A DNA stretch of 64,000 nt from contig OW203984.1 of NCBI GenBank assembly GCA_934047225.1, positions 2,117,201-2,181,200 on the forward strand. Direction: 5' to 3'. Each line of letters opens with the position of its first letter. Positions within the stretch are counted from its first letter, which is position 1. The DNA comes from Ypsolopha sequella (taxonomy: Eukaryota > Arthropoda > Insecta > Lepidoptera > Ypsolophidae). A model generated the notes under the pieces. That model searched no databases, was not told the DNA's origin, and saw only the letters and a program-made list of their open reading frames with translations. Below, in pieces: positions 34,490 to 45,625 of the stretch. A program made the position numbers and the translations under genes.

Positions 34490-34612
34490 TGGGGTAAGAT
34501 TTGTGCCCGAGTGTGAAGTGAACTGACACTGGAACATTCTACATTGAAGCAAACTCTTTTCACCAACGATTTTATGTTCCAACTAAATAGGTGAATGTGA
34601 GTCATTGGCCTT
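34490..34612 (-). repeat. Diverged SINE-body fragment
   Basis: TTGTGCCCGAGTGTGAAGTG ... CTCTTTTCACCAACGATTTT followed by GTTCCAACTAAATAGGTGAA parallels 45475-45540 (TTTTCACCGACGATTTTAAC, GTCCCAACGGGGTAGGCGGTG). Confidence 0.45.
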
Positions 34613-34659
34613 ATCGACAAAAGTGTTCTGTGCTCATCGACTTCGAGTACAATACACGC

Positions 34660-34768
34660 TTTCCACGTGTATATCTATAGGTACGTGTATATCTAGGTGT
34701 ATATCTATAGGTACGTGTATATCTAGATGTATATCTATAGGTACGTATATATCTACGTGTATATCTTC
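34660..34768. repeat. Short tandem repeat, ~18/30-bp period
   Basis: GTGTATATCTATAGGTAC and GTGTATATCTAGGT alternate about three times. The minus-strand RYTRTYRYT peptide frame is a by-product. Confidence 0.85.
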
Positions 34769-34999
34769 GGCATCTTGAAAAACTCCTTGTTCTCGACCAG
34801 CTACCTACTGATATTAACAAATTACTGATCGTAAGTAGTCTACGGGTAGTCGTTACAACATCATTTGCAAAATATTAATAATAGATGGAGAATTTGAAGG
34901 AAACTCAATTTTCAGTACTAACATTTTGCATTTTTTTAGGAATGACAAATCCAAATTTTATACTTTCTTTTGTATATAAATGAGACAACACAACATTAA

Positions 35000-35469
35000 G
35001 GCCCTTACTATTGCCAAATGGGTACTTTCTAAAGCCTACTCCTCGTTTATGGCCAAACCAAAAATAATGAAAAAATGTATTATGAATAATCAATTCTTAG
35101 ACAACATATGTGCAACAGTTTTCTTTTTCATACCACCAAAACTTCTACATGAATTTTTTTTTTACTGAATCGTGTTTTTTGACCTCAAATTCCCTACTGC
35201 TCCTGAGTTGCTTGGCCGATTGAATTCATCTATGCTTTGATAAATAGATAAACTTTATAGCTATAAACATAACATAAGATTATTCAATCGAGTAATCACG
35301 TCCAAATGAAAAGTATAATTTTCATCAATATATCAATATATCAAGGTCGCAGCGAGCGTCGTAACAGCTACTATGCATTGCGCGCTGATATGAACGTTAT
35401 TTCAATGTCGTTTCTGTTGATATTTGTAGTGACAAATATCGAGCTGCTAATTTGGCGATGGTAATCGCC
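35000..35469 (-). mobile_element. TTAA-flanked MITE, 470 bp, family copy 1
   Basis: TTAA at 34996-34999 and 35470-35473. It is the near-full-length reverse complement of 42310-42781: shared landmarks are TTTATGGCC.AAC..AAAAAT, GCTATAAACATAACATAAGA, GTCGCAGCGAGCGTCGTAAC and TGCATTGCGCGCTGATATGA. Similarity stops at the TTAA on each side. Short TIRs (GGCGATTA / GGCCCTTA type). No ORF. Confidence 0.85.
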
Positions 35470-36078
35470 TTAATTGAATTTTTGTAAAGTGTGTGCTGTA
35501 AAAAATTATTACGAATCTTATCATGGAAACGAATGGCATTTAGGACGAACTGTTTTTGAAAATTAAATTTTAGTTATCAAGCTGACAATAACAACAAAAT
35601 TTAAAACGTAAAATATTGTACAACCTTGAAATCAACTTTCAAACAAAAAAGAAACAATGGAAATACCTAGTTATTGAATTACAGAAATTTATGAACACAA
35701 TCAAATCAATACAAATCCGTAACAACATTTTGGCAATTTTATAGGTAATGACCTATTAAAATAGTAAAGCTTTCAACCCCTCTAAAATAAAATTTCCAAG
35801 CTGAATAAAAAAAGTTTCATTCAGTGATATAGCACACGAGAATCTGATTCAAGTTGACAATCCCTATTTCCAGCAGTGAAGTGCGGTAAGTAGCCCGCGT
35901 GATGCCGGCTTATAGCTTGACAATAGAACAACAAGGTTTCGGCTCGCAACAGAACCCAAACATGGGGCAAAAAATAATACCCTCTGATTGAAACTTACAA
36001 AGCTTTTGTGTCAGAATGACAACATAAAATGTAACACAGGGTGGTTATTTTCTCTTATTTGTTAACCGTTTTCCTGTT

Positions 36079-36165
36079 TTTTAGGGTTCCGTCCCGAAGG
36101 GCAAAACGGAGCCCTAATAATGTCACTTTGCTGTCCGTCTGTCCGTCCGTATGCCACGGGTCTCT
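36079..36165 (+). repeat. GGTTCCG-family fragment
   Basis: TTTTTTAGGGTTCCGTCCCG, ACGGAGCCCTAATAATGTCA, then CTGTCCGTCTGTCCGTCCGT. Confidence 0.6.
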
Positions 36166-36378
36166 AGTTCGGAGATAGAATAAGTTGACTTTAAATTAGG
36201 ATAATGTTGACCCAAAACCGAATATTATATTTGAAATCCAATGAAATTTTAAAAATATGCGAAAAAAAAACGTTTTTTTTTTCTTTTCTTACCCTGGCAT
36301 ATGAGGTGTCATTGTCTAGAGCTCATTGAGTAATGATAAAAGTTTAGTTTAAAAATAAATAAATATTTTTTGTACGAA

Positions 36379-36476
36379 AGTACATTTATAGCACACTGTG
36401 CGTAAAATGACCGCTTTACGCACGCTGCGCGTGCGTAAAGTCGGCATTTTCCGCACTTGTGCTATAATGTACTATT
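36379..36476. repeat. Hairpin: ~47-bp arms with a 12-bp GC-rich perfect core
   Basis: CTTTACGCACGC (36414-36425), spacer TGC, then GCGTGCGTAAAG (36429-36440). The outer arms AGTACATTTATAGCACA / TGTGCTATAATGTACT also pair. It resembles the hairpin module of the ~390-bp family in architecture. Confidence 0.8.
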
Positions 36477-37665
36477 GTACTATTTTTACCTTCAAAAATC
36501 TTCAGTAATTACTAGACCATTTTCGTTATCTGATCTATCGCAAACACTAAACAATATTTAAGAAATTTGTAATTTCTGCATATTTTATTTCATGATACTG
36601 TATTTATATCATGATACTGTATTTAAACAACAAAAACTTAAAATGGAACTCCATTAAAATGAAAAAAAAAACAAAATGAAAATTTCTTTATTTCAAAATA
36701 AGTTACCTTAATTATTAAAACTCTAGTTCCCACAGAAAGTTTCCTTGTGTAGTGGAAACTAGGCTCCTCCCAAAATATATTTAACATAAAGAAATTAAGA
36801 CGTTAATTTACAGTCTAATACATGAGTACGGCATAAAGACAAAGATACTTATTGTTAATAAAGTACGACTTTGTGTTGTATTAGAGATTGTTTGTAAGTT
36901 GTGTGTGAAGGTGTGTAGTGTATATGTGTGTGAATGAGTGTGTGAGAGTAAATTGTATGCAATTCCTTACTTATGATGTTAAAGATGATTTTTAAATGTT
37001 GACTATAAAAGAGGATAAAAGTAAAAAAGAGTTTAATTTAAGGCGAAAGGGAGTCAAAAATTAGGTTTAATCAAATGTTCCACATCATCATAATTCAGTT
37101 TTTGTAGCCAATTTAGTATTAAGTAAAGAGTAATTCGCGACCAACTTGATTTTGCAGTTTGGATTTATGGCACAGAACATAAACTCAAATAGATATTAAA
37201 TAGAAAAATAATATACTTAATATAATAAATAGGAGGGACGAATACATTTTTACAATTAACCTGTCATTAAATATCAATTTCATAATCAAGCGTAAGCCAA
37301 TATTTCGAAAATAAACCTCGAGACACATGTTGTTTCCGATACCGAACAAATTATCGCTTCATAATGAATGACGAGAGGTTGATTGAAACCCGCAATTACT
37401 GAATCAATATGGCTCTGTGACTGAAAAAATAATTTACTTTTATGTACTTTCTGTAATACGATGCCTGATGGTTATTTTTTCCTATTATTAAAGACAATTT
37501 TTTTTGATAAGTAGTTAAGATTGAGAATAAATAAGATATCATTTATTCGCTGCAAAAAAGTAAATAAATAAGTAGCAAGCACGATAAAAACGAAAACAAG
37601 AATTAAAAAAAAAAGAATACACAGAATTACTATAAAATTGTCCTATAAATATAAGAAAAGCAATA
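36477..37665. other. No gene recognised
   Basis: AT-rich. A 20-bp direct duplication (CATGATACTGTATTTA) at ~36592-36626 and an impure GT-rich stretch at ~36885-36950. Confidence 0.5.
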
Positions 37666-37669
37666 CAAT

Positions 37670-38412
37670 CTTGTGTGTTGAAGCAGCGTTGTTTCTATGT
37701 CCATTAGTTAGAATATTGTTTGTTGAAGCGGCGTTGTCGCTATGACCATTAGAAAATTGTTTGTTGAAGCAACGTTGTCGCTATGACCATTAGAATATTG
37801 TTTGTTGAAGCAACGTTGTCGCTATAACCATTAGAATATTGTTTGTTGAAGCGGCGTTGTCGCTATGACCATTAGAAAATTGTTTGTTGAAGCAACGTTG
37901 TCGCTATGACCATTAGAATATTGTTTGTTGAAGCAACGTTGTCGCTATAACCATTAGAATATTGTTTGTTGAAGCAACGTTGTCGCTATAACCATTAGAA
38001 TATTGTTTGTTTAAACAGCGTTGTCGCTATCACCATTAGAATATTGTTTGTTGAAGAAGCGTTGTCGCTATGTCCATTTGAATATTCTTTGTTGAAGCAA
38101 CGTTGTCGCTATGACCATTAGAATATTGTTTGTTGAAGCAACGTTGTCGCTTTGTCCATTTGAATATTGTTTGTTGAAGCAACGTTGTCGCTATGACCAT
38201 TAGAATATTGTTTGTTGAAGCAACGCTATCGCTATGACCATTAGAATATTGCTTGTTGAAGCAACGTTGTCGCTATGACCATTAGAATATTGTTTGTTGA
38301 AGCAACGTTGTCGCTATGACCATTAGAATATTGTTTGTTGAAGCAACGTTGTCGCTATGACCATAATAGTATCGTTTGTTGAAGCAGCGTTTTCACTATG
38401 AAAATTGGAATA
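37670..38412 (+). repeat. 41-bp minisatellite, ~18 units
   Basis: Unit: TTAGAATATTGTTTGTTGAA, then GCAACGTTGTCGCTATGACCA. Variants include GCGGCG, CTATAACC and TTTGTCCATTTG. Confidence 0.95.
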
Positions 38413-39495
38413 TTGAAAAATTAAAAATATTTTGAGAAATTAAATGAAAAATATTTTATTTCACATAAACAGTTTTACAATTGAGGCAGTGATTTTATTT
38501 AATTGAACGTAATTCTATAGTCTGTATATGCATAATTATTGTACATAGATAATTTGTATATAGTACTTGTTAAATTAATAAACGACAAAAAAAAAAACCT
38601 AATGTCCCATATGGGTTCTTATAACGCGTCAAATGCGTGTACGACACACACTTGGACTACCCAAGCATCACAAAAAGCATCTTGTACACACACATCTGTC
38701 TCCGAGAAGAAATCTACAGATCTTCATCTGGTACGAACTACGATCCTCTTTTGCTGCTTCCAGTGGAAGCATTCCACCCATAGCCATACAAACTATTAGT
38801 GCTTTTGACTATGCTCTTATTCGGTATAACACTAACTTGTGGCTGAGCTCAACCTGTTACTTGAACTCCATAATTTATTTCGTATTTCTTTTTTCAGCCA
38901 TCCTACTTACAATCCAACAAATAATTGAAGTAAAAATAATGAAAATATTAATTAATTTCCTTTATTTTAGAATAAAATCAGGTATTTCTAGATGTTCGAG
39001 TATTTTAAGGATTCTTTACTCAAATTAAAAACAACATTTTGAAAAATCTTTACAATATTTACTCGTATTCTTATTACGCTAAAAAATGTAGTAGGTATGT
39101 AATACGCAAACGAAAACGCCTGACAAATAACCATCAGCAACAAAACACGAACACGCAAACCGTAGGTACTTGTAACAAACGTTTGTCTCGCAGGCGCTTC
39201 CGAAGCCCCTGAAAAACGTCTCTCCAACTGAAAAACCGAGACAGGGCATCTGTTAACCGTGTCAGATTTACCGAGAAAGCGTCGACGTCGGGACAGACCG
39301 TTTCATCAGCTAATAAAACATTCGGCGAGGGTTACTTTTCAGGTTGAAATATGGGGTTAGGTCGGGACGAAGGCGCGCGAGGTTGGGTCAACCCATACAT
39401 CACGGGGAGGAGCGCGGATTACTTTAACATCGACTTTGGCTTGTTAATGCTGCGAACTTTAGCACTTTCTGAATTTAAGAGGATTTACGTTTTTA
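38413..39495. other. No gene supported
   Basis: Two overlapping frames (38539-38799, 38633-39028) and a minus-strand frame (38988-39227) lack recognisable domains. The region around 39180-39440 is GC-richer but I see no splice-flanked exon. Confidence 0.4.
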
Positions 39496-39498
39496 ATG

Positions 39499-39584
39499 TT
39501 CTGAGCCGTGTGAGACGTCGGGGTGGAGATAGCTGGAAATGTTCTGAGCCGTGTGAGACGTCGGAGTGGAGATAACTGGAAATG
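39499..39584 (+). repeat. 43-bp tandem duplication (two units)
   Basis: TTCTGAGCCGTGTGAGACGT followed by CGGRGTGGAGATARCTGGAAATG occurs twice back to back with two differences. Confidence 0.9.
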
Positions 39585-39879
39585 ATTAATGGTAGGAGCT
39601 CTGCTTAGCAGTTTTGTTTTGAAATCGAACTGTGGGACAACGACAATCTAAGTTTAATTTTCTTAACAGTAGTTGCATTTCATCAAAGTCTGTTGATACT
39701 TTTGAAATGCGACATCACCTAAGATTTTCCGCATTTGTTCCGGAGTCCCAAGTTAATCCTCAACGTAATGCCAAACTTTAGCGAAATAGGCCTAGCGGCG
39801 AGGCAGTTCTTGGGTTATACGAGTTTTTTTAACACCTGTATAATAAATAACTTTTGGCATCCTAAGCCATCATAAAAAA

Positions 39880-41072
39880 CCGGCCAAGTGCGAGTCAGAC
39901 TCGCTTACCTAGGGTTCCGTATTTTAAATGATAAATTTAATTTTGTGATTTTTTTTCGTGAATTTTTCCTGTAATCTTTACGTAAACACATATTACCATA
40001 TTTTTTTCCATATTTTTTAGTCCACCAGTTTTGGAGATAAGGGGACATACAATTTATTATGATTTTTCAAGGATTACTCGAAATAGATGCAATTAAATAT
40101 AGCAAAACTGTATATTTTTACAATCAACTTTTTAATACCTACAATTAGATACCCATATTGTATTTTTATAAAATATTTTTTATTTATTTTACTTCTTTTT
40201 TTTATATTTTTCATTTGTGCTCAATTTTTTAAATCGCTATAGTTTTTCTGTAATTGGCCAGTTATAATCTATAATTGTAATGTTTTTCATATTTTTCGGT
40301 CAACCAGTTTCGGAGATAAGGGGGGAACATACATGTTTTTGTGGTTTTTTAAAGATTTCTCGAAACCAGTGCTAGTAAATATAGTAAAAGTATATATTTT
40401 ACAATAAACGTTTTAATATCTACAATCTGATACCCATAATGTATTTTTATAAAATATTTTTTTTATTTAGGTATTTTATTTATATTTTTCATTTGTGCTC
40501 AACTTTTTTTTAATCGCTATAGTTTTCCTGTAATTGGCCAATTATGATCTATAGTCGACATTTTGTTTCATATTTTTCGGTCTACCAGTTTCGGAGATAG
40601 GAGAGGACATACATATTTTTGTATTTTTTTAAAGATTTCTCGAAATCAGTGCCAGTAAATATAGTAAAAGTATATATTTTACAATAAACGTTTTAATATC
40701 TACAATCTGATACCCATAATGTATTTTTATAAAATATTTTATAAATTGATTAAATTTCACCTTATATAGTAAAAGTATATATTTTTACAATCAGCTTTTT
40801 AATTTCTACAATTTGATATCCATATTGTATTTAAGGATAATATGTTTTATTTTTCTCACTTTTGTTATTCAAATATTTTGAACAATTACAAATTTTTCAT
40901 ATTTTTTTACACCGTGATATTATGTAAGCAAATCAATTCTATGTTTGTGCCAAATTTCATGTCTTTATTTTTAACGGTGCTAAAGTTATGAGGCTGTGAC
41001 ATATACGGACGGACGGACAACGGAGTCTCACCATAAAGTTCCTTTTGTACCTTTCAGGTACGGAACCCTAAT
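39880..41072 (+). repeat. GGTTCCG-family element (long form) with internal ~240-300-bp tandem units
   Basis: Left end AAAACCGGCCAAGTGCGAGT, AGGGTTCCGTA; right end GGACGGACGGACAACGGAGT, CACCATAAAGTTCC, TACGGAACCCTAA. Inside, the block from CAGTTTCGGAGATA through GATTTCTCGAAA, CAATAAACGTTTTAATATC and TCATTTGTGCTCAA repeats about three times. Other copies: 60545-61345 and 57170-57530. No ORF. Confidence 0.8.
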
Positions 41073-41942
41073 TATGTACATTCAAAAGCCTAAAAATATT
41101 ATAGGCCACATCTAACTCGGCCTATACGTGCAAAACACGGCGCTGAATATTCATGAACATTTATGACACAATAAAACACTCACAAATTATTCAAAAACGT
41201 GAAATATTGCGACATTATTCATATTTTCACATTTTTTTTTCGGAAAACTGCACAGTATGGAAACGGCTTGTGGATGGAGCCATGTAAGTGATTGTGATAT
41301 TTCCATGAAAATTTCGTGAGTTCTTTATAAAAGCCAACTTCGACAACAACCACTATACCACTCTGTGATGTTTGTGGCCTAATAGTGGAATCTCGGCTTA
41401 GTAAACCGGAGGTCCTGATTGAAATTCCGTTGAATTTGTGTCTTAAGGTGGCTGCGTCGGAATAATTAGCAACTCGATTCGTGGTGGTTGAAATTTCGAA
41501 CAAAACCATATGAAAATAAAGTCCTTATCAGCTAGCACTGCAACATTGCTGTTACGTCAGTCGCTGAGGCTTACAAGTGCGAAAATAGTGTGTTTTTAAT
41601 TTATTTTACCCAAAATAAAATTAATTTCCAAGAACTGAGAAAACCAAATCATTTAATATTATTTTGTCTAGAAGCTTATAAATCTTCATACTGTTTCGAT
41701 AAAAACTGCACCAGTTATGTTGTTACAAGTAAACAAAAAATCGAGAAATAAGAATTTTACCAATTTAGAATTTTCTTGCTTCACTTCTGTATGTTATAAT
41801 GAAATTCAGGAAAAACCACATCACTATTTGTATCATGCAGATTACTATGTATTTTTCTTCTGTCGAAAAATGCTATAGTTACCGTATAAAATGGTTACAA
41901 AGTTACTTAGTTCAAGGTCGTTGGCGTTGGTAGAAACCTTAA

Positions 41943-42305
41943 GGTGCTTTATGCTGCGAAAATGTTGCCACTTTAGAAAAAAAAACATTATTTACTTACT
42001 AGAATAATTATTCCCAATCTGCTGAAGTAAATGTGTAGATATAGCAATGACATATTTTTAAATAGCATAGTTTACATAGACAACGTCTTTGATGAGCTAA
42101 AATTTTAAGTTATGCCAAAAGCGGCCGTTTTTAGCAAAAGTTTAAATTTTAGCTCATCAAAGACGTTATCTATGAAAACCATGCTGTTTAAAAATAGTTC
42201 ATTGCTATATCTACGCATTCACTTGAGCAGATTTTCAATAATTATTCTAGTAAGTAAATAAATATTTTTTTCTAAATCGGCAGCACTTTCGCAGCATATA
42301 GTGCC
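41943..42305. mobile_element. TTAA-flanked foldback MITE, 363 bp, ~165-bp arms
   Basis: Ends GGTGCTTTATGCTGCGAAA and TTTCGCAGCATATAGTGCC. The arms stay inverted through AATAATTATT, TGTAGATATAGCAATGA and ACGTCTTTGATGAGCTAAAA, leaving a ~35-bp centre. TTAA at 41939-41942 and 42306-42309. Confidence 0.85.
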
Positions 42306-42309
42306 TTAA

Positions 42310-42781
42310 GGCGATTAGTGTCGTTAAATTAGCAGCTCGATGTGTGTCGTTACGAATATCCACAGGAACGACACTGAAGTAACATTCATATCAGCGCACA
42401 TTGCATAGTAGCTGTTACGACGCTCGCTGCGTCCTTGATAGCACGAAATATGAAAAGATAATTCTTTTCACATGGACATGATTGCTCAATTGAATAATCC
42501 TATGTTCTGTTCATAGCTATCATGTTTATCTATTAGTTACTAAAAGCGTAAATGAATTAAATCGACCAAGCTACTTAGGAGCAGTAGAGAATTCAAGCCA
42601 AAAACACCATTCCGTTGAATTTTTTTTTAGTTTTAGGTGGTATGAAGAAGAAAAATGTTTCATACTATTTAGTCTTAGAGTTGATAATTCATGTACATTT
42701 TTATATATTTTTAATATTTTTAGTTCGGCCATAAACGAGGAGTAGGCTTTAAAAAGTACCCATTTAGCTACACTAAGCCCC
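42310..42781 (+). mobile_element. TTAA-flanked MITE, 472 bp, family copy 2
   Basis: Reverse-complement partner of 35000-35469. TTAA at 42306-42309 (shared with the preceding MITE) and 42782-42785. Ends GGCGATTAGTGTCG and, inverted, GGGGCTTAGTGTAG form short TIRs. The 91-codon minus-strand frame at 42571-42846 crosses its edge and is not a gene. Confidence 0.85.
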
Positions 42782-43006
42782 TTAAGCTGTTGTCGTTCCT
42801 GATTACCATGTAAGTTGTTAACAAAAGAGGGGTGTTTCGTGTCCACTGAACATCACCCTTGACTCCCTGCACGCTTCCCTAGGGTGTTGGTAAAAACATG
42901 ACTTGATGACATGTTTTTTTCGGAGTCCATACTCGTTCTATGACAGAAATAAATTTCTGTGTTTGAACACTTGGCTATTTATTTATCCATCGCAAGGAGA
43001 TATAAA

Positions 43007-43143
43007 TTAACATTATATCATTGCAGTATAGAAACGCAGAAAGAAAAGTAAATCTGGATGTGAGGAGCTCCCCGGTTCAGAGCTTCTCACATCCAGATTT
43101 ACTTTTCTTTCTGCGTTTCTATACTGCAATGATATAATGTTAA
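43007..43143. repeat. 63-bp near-perfect inverted repeat (hairpin), 11-nt loop
   Basis: Arms 43007-43069 and 43081-43143 are reverse complements with a single difference (GAGGAGCT against AGCTTCTC, a G-U pair in RNA). Loop CCCCGGTTCAG. TCCATACTCGTTC occurs at ~42925 and again immediately after the right arm (43145). Confidence 0.95.
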
Positions 43144-43620
43144 TCCATACTCGTTCATCCACCCGTTTGATAGCAAATACTAAAGACGAACACGTTTTAT
43201 TGCTTTTATAGGAAGTGAAACTTCAAGAACGAAATTAATACTTAAAAAAAACATTTTTATTTCTTCTAAACAAAAACAAAAGCCTGGCAGAGGGATCCCA
43301 CTCAAACTCTCAAAGAGTATTAAAGTTTCAAGAGAGCAACCCTAAAGGACGGCGAGGATACCTTCCACATCCACGTTTCACCACCATTTTATATTCAGAG
43401 TCGGGGCGCGTCGTGTCCCTGAGATTTATCGCATGATAAACAACTTCCTTCATAAAACACACGGGTTGTCGACAACAGTGGCGACACCCTGCCGCCGTGC
43501 CGCCGGATGTGCTGTGGAAACGTTACTCTCATGTCACCTATGAGTATAGTCTGGCCAACTGAAGATTAGACTGCAAAAAGGCGGCAAATTAAATTATTTT
43601 TTTAATATTAACAAACCAGC

Positions 43621-43787
43621 GCCCATAGCACAGTGTTTATTCGCGTGCGATGCGACTTATTTGAATCACAAGTGCGAGGAGTGTGACACGATGTTTTTGC
43701 GATTAATTAAACAGTATGTCACGCTCCTTGCACTTGTGATTCAACTAGTGGCGTCGCGCGCGATTAAACACTATGCTACAGGCCCTG
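43621..43787. repeat. Imperfect hairpin, ~75-bp arms
   Basis: AGTGTTTATTCGCG, TTGAATCACAAGTGCGAGGA and GTGTGACA on the left pair with TGTCACGCTCCTTGCACTTG, TGATTCAACTAGTGGCG and CGCGCGATTAAACACTATG on the right. No 8-bp or TTAA duplication is obvious. Confidence 0.8.
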
Positions 43788-43809
43788 CAAACATCTTGAA
43801 AAAAAAATT

Positions 43810-44345
43810 GGATGAGTGCGAGCCTGACTCACGCGCAAAGGGTTCCGTAGCACCACACAATACGGGTTCGGAACCCTAACAACATAATGGTCAATAACAA
43901 CAATATGCCATAGCCACATCAAGGCAACAAAAAACAAACCGCTAAAATGGTAGCACCTAACAAACATTTCGGCACCCTCTGAGTAAGGAACCCTAATTTT
44001 AATTATTTGTTGTTTTACTTGAAAGAATGTCCTAAATTGTGACCAAATTTAAAAACTTGTATGTATTACCGTCTTAATGGCAAAGCTAAAACAATTAACG
44101 TTAAAAAAAAGCAAGTTTTTTGAGATTTTTTGTAGGAGGACCCCTCTCGCATATCAATTTTCTTTCATTTTTATTATTTGTCGTGATAGAGGCCATAGTA
44201 ACACGTATTCGCTGAAAAATTCAACTGGCTAGCTATAACGGCTGAAGCTGTAGACCTGTGACAGACGGACAGACAGACAAACGATAGCGGAGGCTTAGTA
44301 ATAGGGTCCCATTTGGCACCGTTCGAGTACAAAATCCTAAAAACA
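43810..44345 (+). repeat. GGTTCCG-family dispersed repeat (short form)
   Basis: GATGAGTGCGAGCCTGACTC, GGTTCCGTAGCACC, GGGTTCGGAACCCTAA, AAACCGCTAAAATGGTAGCA, GACAGACGGACAGACAGAC and ATAGGGTCCCATTTGGCACC; colinear with 27105-27560. Confidence 0.8.
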
Positions 44346-44399
44346 AACGTCAACATCATCATCGTTTGTTTCAAAAAAGAATACATATTTACAGATAAC

Positions 44400-44640
44400 T
44401 ATCCTTTCGCCCGCGGCTCCGCCCGCGTTTATTTATTCTTTGCCCCGTTTTCGGCTTGGTGGTTATTTTATCAGCACCTCTTATAGCTTATATGTTGCCC
44501 AGGGTTACTACAACGATAATAAAGAAAACCCCGTTGAATGGTTCTTGAGTTATAACAGATATACAGACAGACCCAAAGACAATATAATTCAAAATATTTT
44601 GGCCTCACAAAAATACTAATAGGTAGCCCATTCAATTTAC
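44400..44640 (+). repeat. CCCGCGGCT dispersed repeat, partial
   Basis: TCGCCCGCGGCTCCGCCCGC at 44406 starts a stretch containing GTTGCCCAGGGTTACTACAA and a GGTTCTTGAGTTATAACAGA phrase near ATACAGACAGACCC. The right edge is unclear. Confidence 0.55.
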
Positions 44641-45280
44641 AATTTCGCAAAAATATTTAATGTACTACTTTATTATTACTATTATTATTTTAATGATATA
44701 AAAAAAGGAAAGCTAATTTTCATGACAGATATCGTAACGTTTATCTCAGCTGTTGTCACCTATTGCTGAGAATGTTTGGCTGAAAATAAAATAGGTATTT
44801 AAATGTAACACGTAAGTACTACCTTCAAATATACATAAATTATATCAGCAAATAGCAAGCAGCAGATCAAGTGTCAATAATGACCTTGTCAGGCAGCAAG
44901 TAGGTCGGTGGTGACACATCCCTGCCCTCGCCCGCCCTCATGTTTCACCCCAGACCAACCCGCCGAATAGAGCATAGTCTCATCACTTGTTTCGAGTACT
45001 ATTTTACTTAAATACACATATCTGTCTAAATATATTATACATATAAACAAAACAGTGACAGACAGACAACGCACACTAAAGGTACAACGGAAAATGGAAA
45101 ATGTCACGGAAAATCCTAAAATCAAGTAAAATATTGCAACACTTATATTTTTATTTTTATCTACAATACACAAAACGTGTAAAAACTGTGAGACTCCTCC
45201 ACAAATGAGGACTTTCTCAATTTTCGAATACCCCGTACAGGTATAAAACTAGGAAGGTCCCTCCGGGTAAAGAAACGTTA
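44641..45280. other. No gene recognised
   Basis: A 94-codon minus-strand frame (44889-45173) is hydrophobic and AT-rich without a family signature. Likely chance. Confidence 0.45.
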
Positions 45281-45352
45281 CAAAGAATGTCCATCTGTCA
45301 TATAAGGAATGTCCATCTGTCATATAAGGAATGTCCATCTCTCAAATAAATT
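45281..45352 (+). repeat. 22-bp tandem repeat, three units
   Basis: GAATGTCCATCTGTCATATA repeats, with a short first partial unit. Confidence 0.9.
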
Positions 45353-45474
45353 AAAATGTTTATTCTAAAAAGTTTTGTTTGAAATAATATCATCATATCA
45401 TGTACAAATATCATTACAACAAATTTCTCCGAACCGGTGTCAAAGGTGTTTCTGAGTGTGGACTGTAATTAGAA

Positions 45475-45625
45475 CAGTCAACACTCGTGCACCCTCTTTT
45501 CACCGACGATTTTAACGTCCCAACGGGGTAGGCGGTGATCCTATCACCGTACTACACGCTTTTTAGGACATGCAGTTTTACCTCAGTGTGAACTCAGCAA
45601 GTGGTAAGGACACAAAAATAATATG
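45475..45625 (-). repeat. SINE-body fragment, antisense
   Basis: CACCGACGATTTTAACGTCC, CAACGGGGTAGGCGGTGATC, AGTGTGAACTCAGCAAGTGG are the diverged reverse complement of parts of 10440-10600. Confidence 0.55.

Noticed and set aside
42571..42846. 91-codon minus-strand ORF and its partner at 34980-35168
   Set aside because: They look like a conserved protein pair only because both lie on copies of the same TTAA MITE; reading frames cross the element ends.
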